64,000 nt of DNA from Bursaphelenchus xylophilus (taxonomy: Eukaryota; Nematoda; Chromadorea; Rhabditida; Aphelenchoididae), in NCBI GenBank assembly GCA_904066235.2, contig CAJFCV020000001.1, positions 14,379,291 to 14,443,290 of the forward strand, written 5' to 3'. The number at the start of each line of letters is the position of its first letter. Positions within the stretch are counted from its first letter, which is position 1. Below, in pieces: positions 1 to 9,886 of this stretch. The notes below the pieces were generated by a model that saw only the letters and a list, made by a program, of their open reading frames with translations, ran no database searches and had not been told where the DNA came from. The position numbers and the translations under genes are program-made.

Positions 1-365
1 CCGACAAGGCGTTCCCAATTGCCCGTTATCGCGACATGAGGCTTGTCGGAGCGACACAAAAACCTTATTCAGTTCGGCTGGAAAGCAATTTGCTGTGAAA
101 AAAGATAATAAAAATTTTGCTTTGCACTGTGCAGATTTTCGAAAATTGCCCAAAAATGAACAAGATAGGTTTCAGTTCAGGAAATGTAATATATCGCGAC
201 AATGGTGATGATTCAGAAACCCCTTCAAACAAAAATTTTTTCAAGTTCTGACTGCACAGTGCAGAAAATTGAAGTTTCTTTTTTCCTGCACAGTGCAGTA
301 CAAAAATTAAAAAATCTTGGCTTTTTGCGATAATTTTGACTGTCGCAGCGACAAAAAAACTTGAT

Positions 366-1616
366 TTAGCACTCGTATAGACCCCCACCTTTGTGTGTTT
401 GCTCCAAATGTTGTCCCATTGTCTTCAATTTCTGGCACAATTGGAAAATATTGTTGGCCAAATGAGTGCCAAAGTCGCCATTTTTTACTGCCGCATTCAC
501 TTGGCTCATCAGCTGGATGAGCTGCTCTGAAAATACAGTAATCTTTATTTCATCGCACTGTGAAATTGCAGGTCTTTTTGCACAGTGCAACCTGAAAGGG
601 TGGCTGCACCGTGCAGTCAAAACTTTGTGTTGACTGCACAGTGCGGGGTCAGCGACAAAATTCTTTTCTTTTTTGCACAGTGCAACCTGAAAGGGTGACT
701 GCACTCTGCAGTGAAAAGTTTGTGCCATCGCACAGTGCGGGATCAACGACAAAAGAATAGTCGTTTTTGCACAGTGCAAAATCAAAAAAAATCCGTGCAG
801 AAAAAAATTTTTGCACTGCTCAACGTTTTTTTCTCATCGCACCGTGCGAGCGCAGCGACAAAAGAAAAGTTTTTTTTGCACAGTGCAAGCTCAAAGGATG
901 ACTGCACAGTGCAAAAATGAAAGAATCACTGCACAGTGCAATCCAAAGTTTGGGTTCGCAAAGTGCGGAGATCAGCGACAAAATTATTGTTTTGCACAGT
1001 GCAAAATCAAAAAAATCCGCGAATAAAAAAAATTAGCACTGTGCAGCTCAACGTTTTTTTCTCATCGCACCGTGCGAGAGCAGCGACAAAAGAAAAGTTT
1101 GTTTTTGCACAGTGCAAAGAACAGCCATCGTCTTCTTGCCGTCTCGCACAGTGCAAAATTTTTCGTTCGTCTGCACTGTGCAAAAAAGCTTCATTTTTTG
1201 AGCGCACTGTACGGGTGCAGCGACAAAAGAAAAGTTTGTTTTTGCACAGTGCAAAGAACAGCCATCGTCTTCTTGCCGTCTCGCACAGTGCAAAATTTTT
1301 CGTTCGTCTGCACTGTGCAAAAAAGCTTCATTTTTTGAGCGCACTGTACGGGTGCAGCGACAAAAGAAAAGTTTGTTTTTGCACAGTGCAAGGAAAAACT
1401 AGCCATTTTTTGTGTTTTGCACGGTGCAAAATTTTTGGGACGACTGCACTGTGCAAAAAAACTTTATTTTTTGATCGCACAGTGCAGGTTGTCCAAGACC
1501 ATTTTGCACCGTGCAAAAGCGACAAAACCTCCAAAATCTTCCCGCACCGTGCAAATGGATGCCCTTTCTTCTTCGGACAGTGCAAAACTTTTGAGAACTT
1601 TACCTCGGTCATCCAT
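366..1616 (-). CDS. Possible 57-aa helical protein, two exons
   Basis: A short coding model on the minus strand. Exon 1 is 1616-1604 (ATG to a G|GTAAAG donor). Exon 2 is 526-366, behind a good ATTTTCAG acceptor, and ends in TAA. The phases match and give 57 aa. Exon 2 contrasts with the surrounding repeats: it reads as an amphipathic helix (EQLIQLMSQVNAAVKNGDFG and onward) with no palindrome. The intron of about 1.1 kb is filled with palindrome repeats. A GTGGGG after THK could be a further donor, in which case the gene would continue past the left edge. I do not recognise the family. The start is the weakest part, because it overlaps the stop of the upstream reading frame. Confidence 0.35.
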
Positions 1617-2566
1617 TTTCAGCTACTTTTTTCGTTCGGAGTCGAAAATCAACAGCCAGCCGCTGCCCGGAGGCACTTGTGGAAATCGATGGAAAAATAT
1701 TTTTCGCTAATTTATGCACACTTCAAAACTTGATCCGTGAGAACGTATTTGAAGTTTGGAGAGTGGCAGAGAAAGATTATTGCCTCAGGGCTTAGACTTA
1801 AAAAACGGATTTTTCGAACTCGAAATTTTAAAAAAAAACTTTGAAAAAATTTTGCGCCCAATGACAAAATTTTTTTTTAGGTTTATCGATTTTTGCACTG
1901 TGCAGAAAAATTTTTAGCCTTAGCCCATCGCACCGTGCAATCAAAAGTGAGAAAAAAACCGGCCGCACAGTGCAATGGACCAATTTGGAAAAACGCACAG
2001 TGCAGTCTCCTCAAAAAAACTTTTGCACTGTGCAAAACCCAAAAAATGATTTGAATTTTGTTTTGCACAGTGCGGAAAAGTTTCTTTCTTTGTCGCTGCA
2101 GCCGCACGGTGCGGTGGAAAAAAAGCTCAATTGCACAGTGCAAAGAGTCTCAAAAAAAATTTTTTTTCTCTCGCACTGTGCAAAAAATTTTGTGGTACTG
2201 CACCGTGCAATCAAAAGTGAGGAAGCCGGCAGCACAGTGCGAAAACGTTTCTTTCTTTGTCGCTGATTCCGCACGGTGCGGTGCAAAGCAGCAGGCTCGG
2301 CTGCACAGTGCATTTGATTTTTAACGCACAGTGCAGAAGAATTTTTAAAAATTTTCTTTCGCACGGTGCGAAAGAAATCTTTTTCCATTTTTTTACCGTG
2401 CGGTAAGTCCGAGAGTTTCGAAAAAAGAGAGGACACTTGTTTACTTACCCACACTTTTAATCTCGGCCTGTGATTGAGGTGCGTTGCCTGAGGCGCCGTG
2501 GAAATTGGATCGAGATTGGGGTTCGTTCGCTTTGTCTGAGTGATTTTTGGGTCGTCGGAAACTCAT
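1609..2566 (-). CDS. Possible 71-aa hypothetical protein, two exons
   Basis: Exon 1 is 2566-2449. It opens with ATG about 39 bases after a TTTTTTTCAG acceptor-like site that could be a trans-splice site, and it ends at a strong GTAAGT donor. Exon 2 would be 1706-1609, after an AAATTAG acceptor, and ends in TGA. The two exons join in phase to a 71-aa basic, polar protein (starts MSFRRPKNHSDK, ends KKVAENG). The intron is full of palindrome repeats. The stop codon overlaps the start of the next model in the string ATGGATGA, so a bicistronic transcript or a wrong exon 2 are both possible. Exon 1 is better supported than exon 2. No family is recognised. Confidence 0.35.
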
Positions 2567-3870
2567 TTTTTGTGGGTCGTTCGATATGGTGTTGAGAAAA
2601 TTCTGAAAAAAATTTTTTTTCACTTTTTGATAGTTCGCACTGTGCAGTCAAAAAAATGGTTTGATTGCACTGTGCAAACGAAAAAGCTTTTACTGCACTG
2701 TGCAAAAAAAATTTCTAATAATTTTCGCACTGTGCAAGCAAAAAAAAACACTTGCACAGTGCGGGAAATCGTTTCTTGCAGTTTGCACCGTGCAAACGAA
2801 AAAAAGTTTGATTGCACAGTGCGAAAAACACTCACTTTTTGATAGTTCGCACCGTGCAGTCAAAAAAATGGTTTGATTGCACTGCGCAAACGAAAAAGCT
2901 TTTACTGCACTGTGCAAAAAACATTTGCTAATAATTTTTCGCACCGTGCAAGGGAAAAAAACAACAATCGCACAGTGCGGAAAATCGTTTCTCGCAGATT
3001 GCACCGTGCAAACGGAAAAAATTTTGATTGCACTGTGCGAAAAACACTTTTTGATAATTCGCACCGTACATTCAAAAAGTTTTGATTTCACTGTGCAAAC
3101 GAAAAAGCTTTTAATGCACCATGCAAAAAAAATTTTTCTAATAATTTTCGCACCGTGCAAGCAAAAAAAACAACAATCGCACAGTGCGGAAAACATTAGA
3201 GTTTCTCGCATCACCGTGCAAACGAAAAAAGCTTTGGTTGCACTGTGCGAAAAAACATTTTCTGACAATTTGCACTGTGCAAAAACTAAATCGTTTTCCG
3301 CAACTTGCACAGTGCGAAGCAGATTTTTTTTTTGATTGCACTGAGCGAAAAATATTTTCCGATGATTCGCACTGTGCATTCAAAAGAAAGTTTTGGCTGC
3401 ACTGTGCAAAAAAAATTTTGGGCTAATTCGCACTGTGCAATTAAAAACAAGTGACTGCACCGTGCGAAAAAATTCGATTTGCACCGTGCGAAAAAATAAA
3501 ATAGTTTCTCGAAATTTGCACCGTGCAAACAAAAAAAAAACACTTGCACAGTGCGGAAAATAGTTTCTCGCAGTTTGCACCGTGCAAATGGAAAAAAGTT
3601 TGATTGCACAGTGCAAAAAACACTTTTTGATAGTTCGCATCGTGCAGTCAAAAAATGGTTTGATTGCACTGTGCAAAAAACATTTTTTGGGTTAATTCGC
3701 ACTGTGCAATTAAAAACAGGTTTTGATTGCACTGTGCAAACGAAAAATCTTTTACTGCACTGTGCAAAAAAAATTTTTCTAATAATTTTCGCACTGTGCA
3801 AAAAAAAATACTTTTCCGAAATTTGCACTGTGCAAACAAAAAAAATACTTGCAAAGTGCAGAAAAATTTT

Positions 3871-4734
3871 GTGCGAATTACAAAAAAAATCAGATTAGAA
3901 AAAATGTTACAAATTTCAGTAAAAACAACCCCCCTAATTACCGCACTCTCAACATGACTCACCTTTACAAATTCGATTACTTTTTGGAGAAGCCTGGGAA
4001 AATTGGAGCCAGACCTCAATTTATGTGTCGCATATGCTCGAGGACTTTCAGGGGTGGTCGGAATTCGCTCTCCGACTGTCGGTTTTCAACTTTTTTCTGT
4101 TGATTTTTTCCTCGAAATTTGCGAAAAAAATGATTTTGAAAAAAAAAATAAATAAAAATTTTATTGAATTTTTGTAATTATGATGGTAGAATTTGAAAAT
4201 TAGATAACTCTCAACGATAAATAAGGTCGTGGTGGTCGTATATCACTGAAATTTGAAGATAAAATACGAAAATTTTGAAAAAAAAAATGAAAAATTCGCG
4301 AAAAATTGACGAAATTTTGAAATTTTTTTTGATTTTACAGTATAAATAGAAATATAAATGTAACTAAAATTATCTACAACACTTATTTAACAATTTTACA
4401 GTGCTATTTAGCAAAAAATTTCAAAAAAAAAAAATATCCGAAAAAAATCTCGAAACTGTTGAAGCAAAAATTTTCGAAACATCATCGAAAAAATGGCGAA
4501 ACTGAATAAAAATTAATCCAATTAGATGCACTAGGTTCTTCGAGAGATCTCGGAGAGGAGTTTTAGTAAAGTTTTCGAAACGAGTAAAGTGAAAAAAACG
4601 GGTCAAAGGTCGGTAAGCCGAGAACTTTCTGATCGGATTTCACTTTGAGCAAACCTTTTCCACACCCAACAAGCAGATTTTTATGGCCTAAAAGTTTAAA
4701 CAAATTTTGTTTTTGAAAAAAAAATTTTTGAAAA
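3871..4734. other. AT-rich stretch without a recognisable gene
   Basis: After the palindrome field the sequence becomes very AT-rich. A short minus-strand open stretch at about 4019-3965 ends in a good GTGAGT donor, but it has no in-frame ATG and no clear acceptor, so I do not call an exon. Nothing else coding is visible on either strand. Confidence 0.5.
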
Positions 4735-5415
4735 TTTGCACTGTGCGAAATCTTTTGGGTACTTTTTGCACTGTGCAAAGAAAGTTTTGAGGTAAAATAC
4801 GAAATCATGCAGCATATTATGTCTAATCAAGCAAGTGACAATCAAAACAAAAAATTGTTTTTCTTTTGAAAATGTTTAAATTCCAGTTTTAATAATTGCA
4901 CTGTGCAAAATTTTTTGGATCTTTTTTGCACTGTGCAAAGAAAGTTTTGAGGTAAAATACGAAATCATTGACTGTATAATACCTAATCCAGCAAGCGACA
5001 ATCAAAAAATTTTTTTGCTTATTATTTGAAAATGTTTAAATTTCAATTTTAATCATTGCACAGTGCAAAAACTTTTTTTTAATTTTTTGCACTTTGCAAA
5101 TAAAATTTTGAGCTCACTGCAAAATAGATTGTTGAATTAGAGCTCACACACTTATGGATGACATATTTTACACCTTTAAATATTAGTTTAGTGCATTAAA
5201 ATTCCAAAGGAACATTTTGCACAGTGCAGCAAATAAATTCGAAGTTTTCACACTGTGCGGTCAAAAAATATTCGCATTTTTGAGTCGAAAGTGTAAAATA
5301 CGACTATTCCTTATATTCTGGAAATACTATGTAACTTCCGTATTTGGAAATGACTTTACAATGGTTTGGAAAACCGCACCGTGCGGCAAAATTTCTGAAA
5401 TCTGCACAGTGCAAA
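4735..5415. repeat. Second TGCACNGTGCA block with a ~160-bp duplication
   Basis: Nine or so palindromes occur here, wider apart than in the first block. A unit of about 160 bp beginning at the palindrome near 4735 is duplicated near 4897. Each copy holds two palindromes about 35 bases apart, followed by the same AAAGAAAGTTTTGAGGTAAA string. It ends about 270 bp before the start codon of the next gene. Confidence 0.75.
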
Positions 5416-5684
5416 AAAAGAAAACCTCTATTTTTCCCCAAAAAAACCAAGAAGTGTCAAGATTTGGAGTGAATCCTCAAATTCAGACAAGAATCAAAAT
5501 AAAAAAGCCATAATATTTTTCCAAACGTCCACATTGACTCATATCAGTGATAATCAAATAAATCAGCGCCCATCTTTCGGCCAAAGGTCTGAGGGAAGAG
5601 CAAGTGATCGATCTGTTCCCTCTTCTCTCCCTCCCCTTGTCCCACGGAACCTTTTTTAACAATCGGACAAGCTTTTATTACAAC

Positions 5685-8600
5685 ATGGCCTCAGGGTGAG
5701 TAATCGAAATCCGTTTTTTGGAACTCGATTCAGGTTTTAAACTAAATTTTTGACCATTGGAAAATCTAAATTTACATATAAAAATTTTACAACAACTTTA
5801 CCATTGGATTACGGTATAATTGTCGCAAGTGGAACAGTTGACCCAAACTGACCATTGTGTCATGTCTCTCTCTCAATTTTATTTTTTTATCTAACTGAAT
5901 TTTCACTCGTTTCAAGCGCAGAAACTCGTCAGATTTATGGAAAGCACGCTGCAATGGATCAGTCCATGTTCAATCCGTTGAATTACACTAACGTTCCGCA
6001 TTCAGAAGGTCCGTTTTTACGAGGTGTTTATATTATCCTTGAGGTTTAGTCGATTGGGCTTCTCTGGCACAAAGATGGATCCAAACCAAGTCACAAACGG
6101 AGGATAGAGTGCCGGCTGGAGTTCCACCGCCTCCAGGCCTCCCTCCGAGAAGTCTTCCGCCCGGTGTTCCACCACTTGGACCTCCAGGCGGATTTGGACC
6201 CAGGCCGCCGAATGGACCAGGTAAGCGACTTAAATTTATGTTTTTCTTGACGTTTAGGAACTGGATAACGGTTGAAAATGGGAGATTTTTGTTTCGGGAC
6301 TATTTTCCTTTGCGAAATAATAAAAACATTATTTTAGTCTCAAGTGTAATATAATCTTGCAGAATTTGAAGTTCATTTTTGGTTTTTGCGACTTAAAATT
6401 GTTTTTAAAGCAAGATTATGATAGTCAGCACGTATAATGCTGTTTTTGGCCATTACTCTTCTGTTTGTAAAAATTCATGGCCCATTTTTTATAAGTGTCT
6501 ACAACAATATAAAATAAGTTGATATTCTAGGATATGGATATCCACCTCGTCCAATGCCACCCGGGCCTCCTTTCGCTGGTCCTCCTAGTCGCTTTCCTCC
6601 TCAAGTACCCCCATATTACGAGCAACGACCTCCAGCATCTGGCGGTTTCTTCAACCGTCCCGATTATCGTCCCCAATTTTTCAATACTGCCCAAAGGCCG
6701 CCGCGACCGCTTCCCCCACCTCATACTGCTCCATTCCCTGTTCCTCCAATGCCGTTGCATGGTGTTGGGCCGATTCCTCCGCCTGAACCAGTCCCGGTTC
6801 GGCCGCTTTTCCAGGCGGCGGCTGCGGCCGCGCAGACCTCCAATTTCGCCGACTCAAACCCCGCTCCACCGGAGGAATTGGACCTGGATGGAGCCATGGC
6901 ACACTGGATGGACGATATGAACAATGATCCGGCCCATTGGACGGATTCCAGAATCGATTTGGCCAGCAGAAAAAAGTTGCCTCAATGGATTCTGGAAGGC
7001 CTCGAAAAAGCGGAAAAAGAAAAGCGAAAGCAAATGGAAAAAGAGCAGCAAGCTAAACAAGAAGCCCAGAAGGAATTGGAAAGGGAAGAACGGCGAAAGG
7101 CCAAAGGAAAAGGCAAATTTGTAGGTTTTTTTGTCATGTGTAATATAATTTTTTGTCAGTTTTTTATTGAAAATGACATTTTTAGGACTCAGACAGCGAG
7201 GACGAGGATATCGATGGCAAAGCGCTTGAAGCGAAACCCGCTTTCGCGCCAGATTCACTTATCGGAAATAAAGCCACTTATGTCAAAGAAGAATTTGATC
7301 AAAATGAGGTGACTTTTAATTTGTGTGTTCTGTTTTTAGGTTAATCACACTGTCTACGACACTGGCAACAGGTTTTGGAAGCAATCTCTCCTGTTCGCAA
7401 AAAAATTTATATTACTTTAGGTCATTTGTTACCTATTTTAATTTTTTTTGCAGACTCGAGCGGTTAAACGACTCATGGTGTCGGTGTTGATGGAAGCCTC
7501 GGATATTGCCATCCAAGACCAGGTAAATCGTCTTCTAGACAGGTTCAAGAACCATGGTGAGCTTCATTATCAAAGATAATATTATCCATGTTTAGGAAAG
7601 AAGGTTATCGCCTCCACCTCCGCGCTACAAGCTCTTAGTGCCCTGGGTAAGCTTTTAAAATTATTGTTTTTATATTTAGATCAGAAGTAGAGGCTATATT
7701 ATCCATGAGATATCATTTGATATCAAGTATAATATCGGATGGTAAAGAATGAAGTCTTGTGTTGTTTGTGGGCTAAAAGAAAGATTATGGCGTGAATTTG
7801 ATATGTTGAAAATTTTAGCCCAATACAGCGACGATGAAGAGACCACCGACGACGATTCGGATCGACCAAAGGCTGATCTCAAGGATAACGTAATGGAGGA
7901 AAGTGGGAGAGATAAGGAGGGGTTTAAACATGGCCATCACAAAGGTAACATCATTTTACTGCTTTGTGCCTGAGAATTACTTTGTTTACAAGCTTTATTA
8001 GTAATTCTTTTACTAAAATACCCGATATTTTACCTTGATTTACATTTTTTTCGAAAAATGGTATTTGGAAGTGCTTTTACACGCTTAAAGTCGCTTATAA
8101 TCTTTGTTAGGGCACTGTGGACGTATTTAATTGGATTTCTTGTTTTCAGACGATCGCGGCGATACACAACGAACAGGTATTTTGAAGAGGGAGGCAGGTA
8201 AATTACGGTAATTTAGGCGATGATCGCGATGAAAATGAGAATAGAAAACACAGTAAGGGGCAAAGAAAGAGGTAAGCAACCAGAATTTATTTGATTTTCA
8301 AAATAATTTTGGAGAAAATTGAAATTTTTCAAAAAATTATATTATTTTAGGTAAATTTTGATGAAAATTGATCGAATTAGCGGATATTTTGAGGGGTTAT
8401 GGGTTGATTAAACTCTATATGAGATTATTAGTATATAACTTTCAAATTTAATCGAGGTTTTCCCTTAGATCGCGCTCAAAATCCGAAGAATCCCAAAAAT
8501 CGCAGAAGCAAAGAAAAGAACACAGGGAACGAAGAGACTCGACAGACAGCCGAGGGCATCGCAGAGAGTCCATAGACCGTCGCAGAGACGACAGAGACAA

Positions 8601-8718
8601 ACGAAATGAGGAGAGAGAGCACAGGGAACGAAGGGACTCCCAGAGAAAAAGAGACCGAAAACATGAACGACGGTCGAGGAGTCGGGAAAGAAAACGATCC
8701 CGAAGAAGTCGGTCCTAA
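5685..8718 (+). CDS. PNISR-like Ser/Arg-rich splicing-associated protein
   Basis: Eleven exons close to 532 aa: 5685-5695, 5917-6008, 6050-6220, 6531-7120, 7186-7308, 7454-7556, 7596-7646, 7819-7944, 8150-8176, 8217-8271, 8469-8718. The order of blocks matches animal PNISR (PNN-interacting SR protein). There is an N-terminal DWASLAQRWIQTK helix. A Pro-rich linker follows. Next comes KKLPQWILEGLEKAEKEKRK, then charged coiled coil and an acidic DSDSEDED tract. After that come TRAVKRLMVSVLMEASDIAI and an SALQALSAL stretch, corresponding to the conserved PNISR core. The C-terminus is an RS/RE-rich tail ending RRSRS. Human PNISR is about 800 aa, so this one is short. Known family members are nuclear-speckle proteins tied to pinin and mRNA splicing. 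Two introns are only 40-41 nt. Exon 2 uses an unusual TTTCAAG acceptor and is the least certain join. An AATAAA lies about 35 bases after the stop. Confidence 0.9.
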
Positions 8719-8899
8719 AGGTACGTCATAACGATTGTTAGCTTTGCTTATTAAATAAAGCTTGAGAAGTTGTTTTTTTGGGATATTGTACTTGATGTTA
8801 GTGTACAAACGTGGCAAAAAAGCCAACACAGAAGTCAGGCGGCTGTTGACATATGCGAGGTCTATTTCAATGTTATTTTTGATGTTCTCTGATGATGTA

Positions 8900-9650
8900 G
8901 AAGAGAATTTACCGTGTTTTAGATCGATCCAGTATCAGTTTTAGTCATCAAAAAATTGATCATGGATAACATAAAATTTTTGGTTCTATAGGGGATTTAA
9001 TGTCTGTTCGGGGTAAAATAGAGTGTTTATCATGTATAAACCTCCAACACATAGAAATCCGACTGTTTTTGACGTATTCAAAGTTCATTTCAATGTTATT
9101 TTTGATGCTCTCAAGTATTGGTCATGATTAATATAAAATTTTGACGTTCAGATGAGAAGCAAAAAGTCTTGCGACGTAGAATGCCAAAAACACCAAATTC
9201 ATGCCATTATTCTTCCATTTTTGACCATTTGGTTTCTCAGCGATGATCATGGTTACTCTCTGTTTTGACCATGATGATCATTTTTGAGATATCGAAATGG
9301 TCAAAAATGGAAGAATAGTGGCATGAATTTAGTGTTTTTAGGCATTCTACGTCGCAAGACTTCTATTCCGTGTGTTTTAGCGTTTCTTTCTCATCTGAAC
9401 GTCAAAATTTTATATTAACCATGACCAACACTTGAGATCATCAAAAATAACATTGAAATGGACTTTGAATACGTCAAAAACTGTCTGATTTCTATGTGTT
9501 GGAGGTTTATACATGGCAAACGCTCTATTTAACCCCGAACAGGCCTTAAATTCTCCTTTAGAACAAAAATTTTATGTTATCCATGATCAATATTTTGATG
9601 ACTAAAACTGATATTGGATCGATCTAAAACACGGTAAATTCTCTTTTTAG
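8900..9650. mobile_element. Long foldback palindrome, possible MITE
   Basis: Two arms of about 345 bp (roughly 8902-9245 and 9290-9650) are near-perfect inverse complements around a loop of about 45 bp. The outer ends read GAATTTACCGTGTTTTAG and CTAAAACACGGTAAATTC. The arms include the CATGGATAACATAAA-type string found elsewhere in introns. No coding region spans it and I could not identify a target duplication. It lies just downstream of the PNISR-like gene. A foldback or MITE-like element is the simplest reading. Confidence 0.75.
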
Positions 9651-9886
9651 AATAATACAAGGCTACAAACTTCATATTCCACTAATTTCTAGTCCTGTTT
9701 TCCCTCAAAATTTTATATTATTCATGGTGATTACCTTCAGTTCAAAAAAGAAATTTTTTCACAACAAAATAACTTTATTAATATTAAAACAACAATAGTA
9801 TCATTCCGTACAACATCTGGGATCATCATGGTATTAAATGTATAACAATAACAATGGTAAAAATGCAAAATATTATATTTTTTCCG

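Larger units (their letters stand above)
120..3870. repeat. Dense array of the palindrome TGCACNGTGCA
   Basis: This stretch is packed with an 11-base palindrome, TGCAC-N-GTGCA. The centre base is A/T or, less often, C/G. Copies recur every 25-50 bases between A-runs and T-runs, so most read T-run, palindrome, A-run. The inner GCACNGTGC is better conserved than the outer T and A. Higher-order duplication is visible: a unit of about 137 bp is tandemly repeated at 1082-1357, and from about 2640 to 3870 a longer unit of about 200-230 bp recurs several times with similar spacers. None of the exons proposed in the window contains a full copy. The open reading frames here are translations of the repeat (recurrent CTVQ, HCAK and HSAK strings) and are not genes. 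The motif returns in later blocks. Confidence 0.9.

Noticed and set aside
120..3870. CRISPR array
   Set aside because: The repeats are short palindromes with irregular A/T spacers in an intron-containing eukaryotic genome. There are no long repeats, unique spacers or cas genes.
366..3900. Many long open frames with CTVQ, HCAK, HSAK strings
   Set aside because: They are translations of the TGCACNGTGCA repeat on both strands, with no splice sites, composition or family support.
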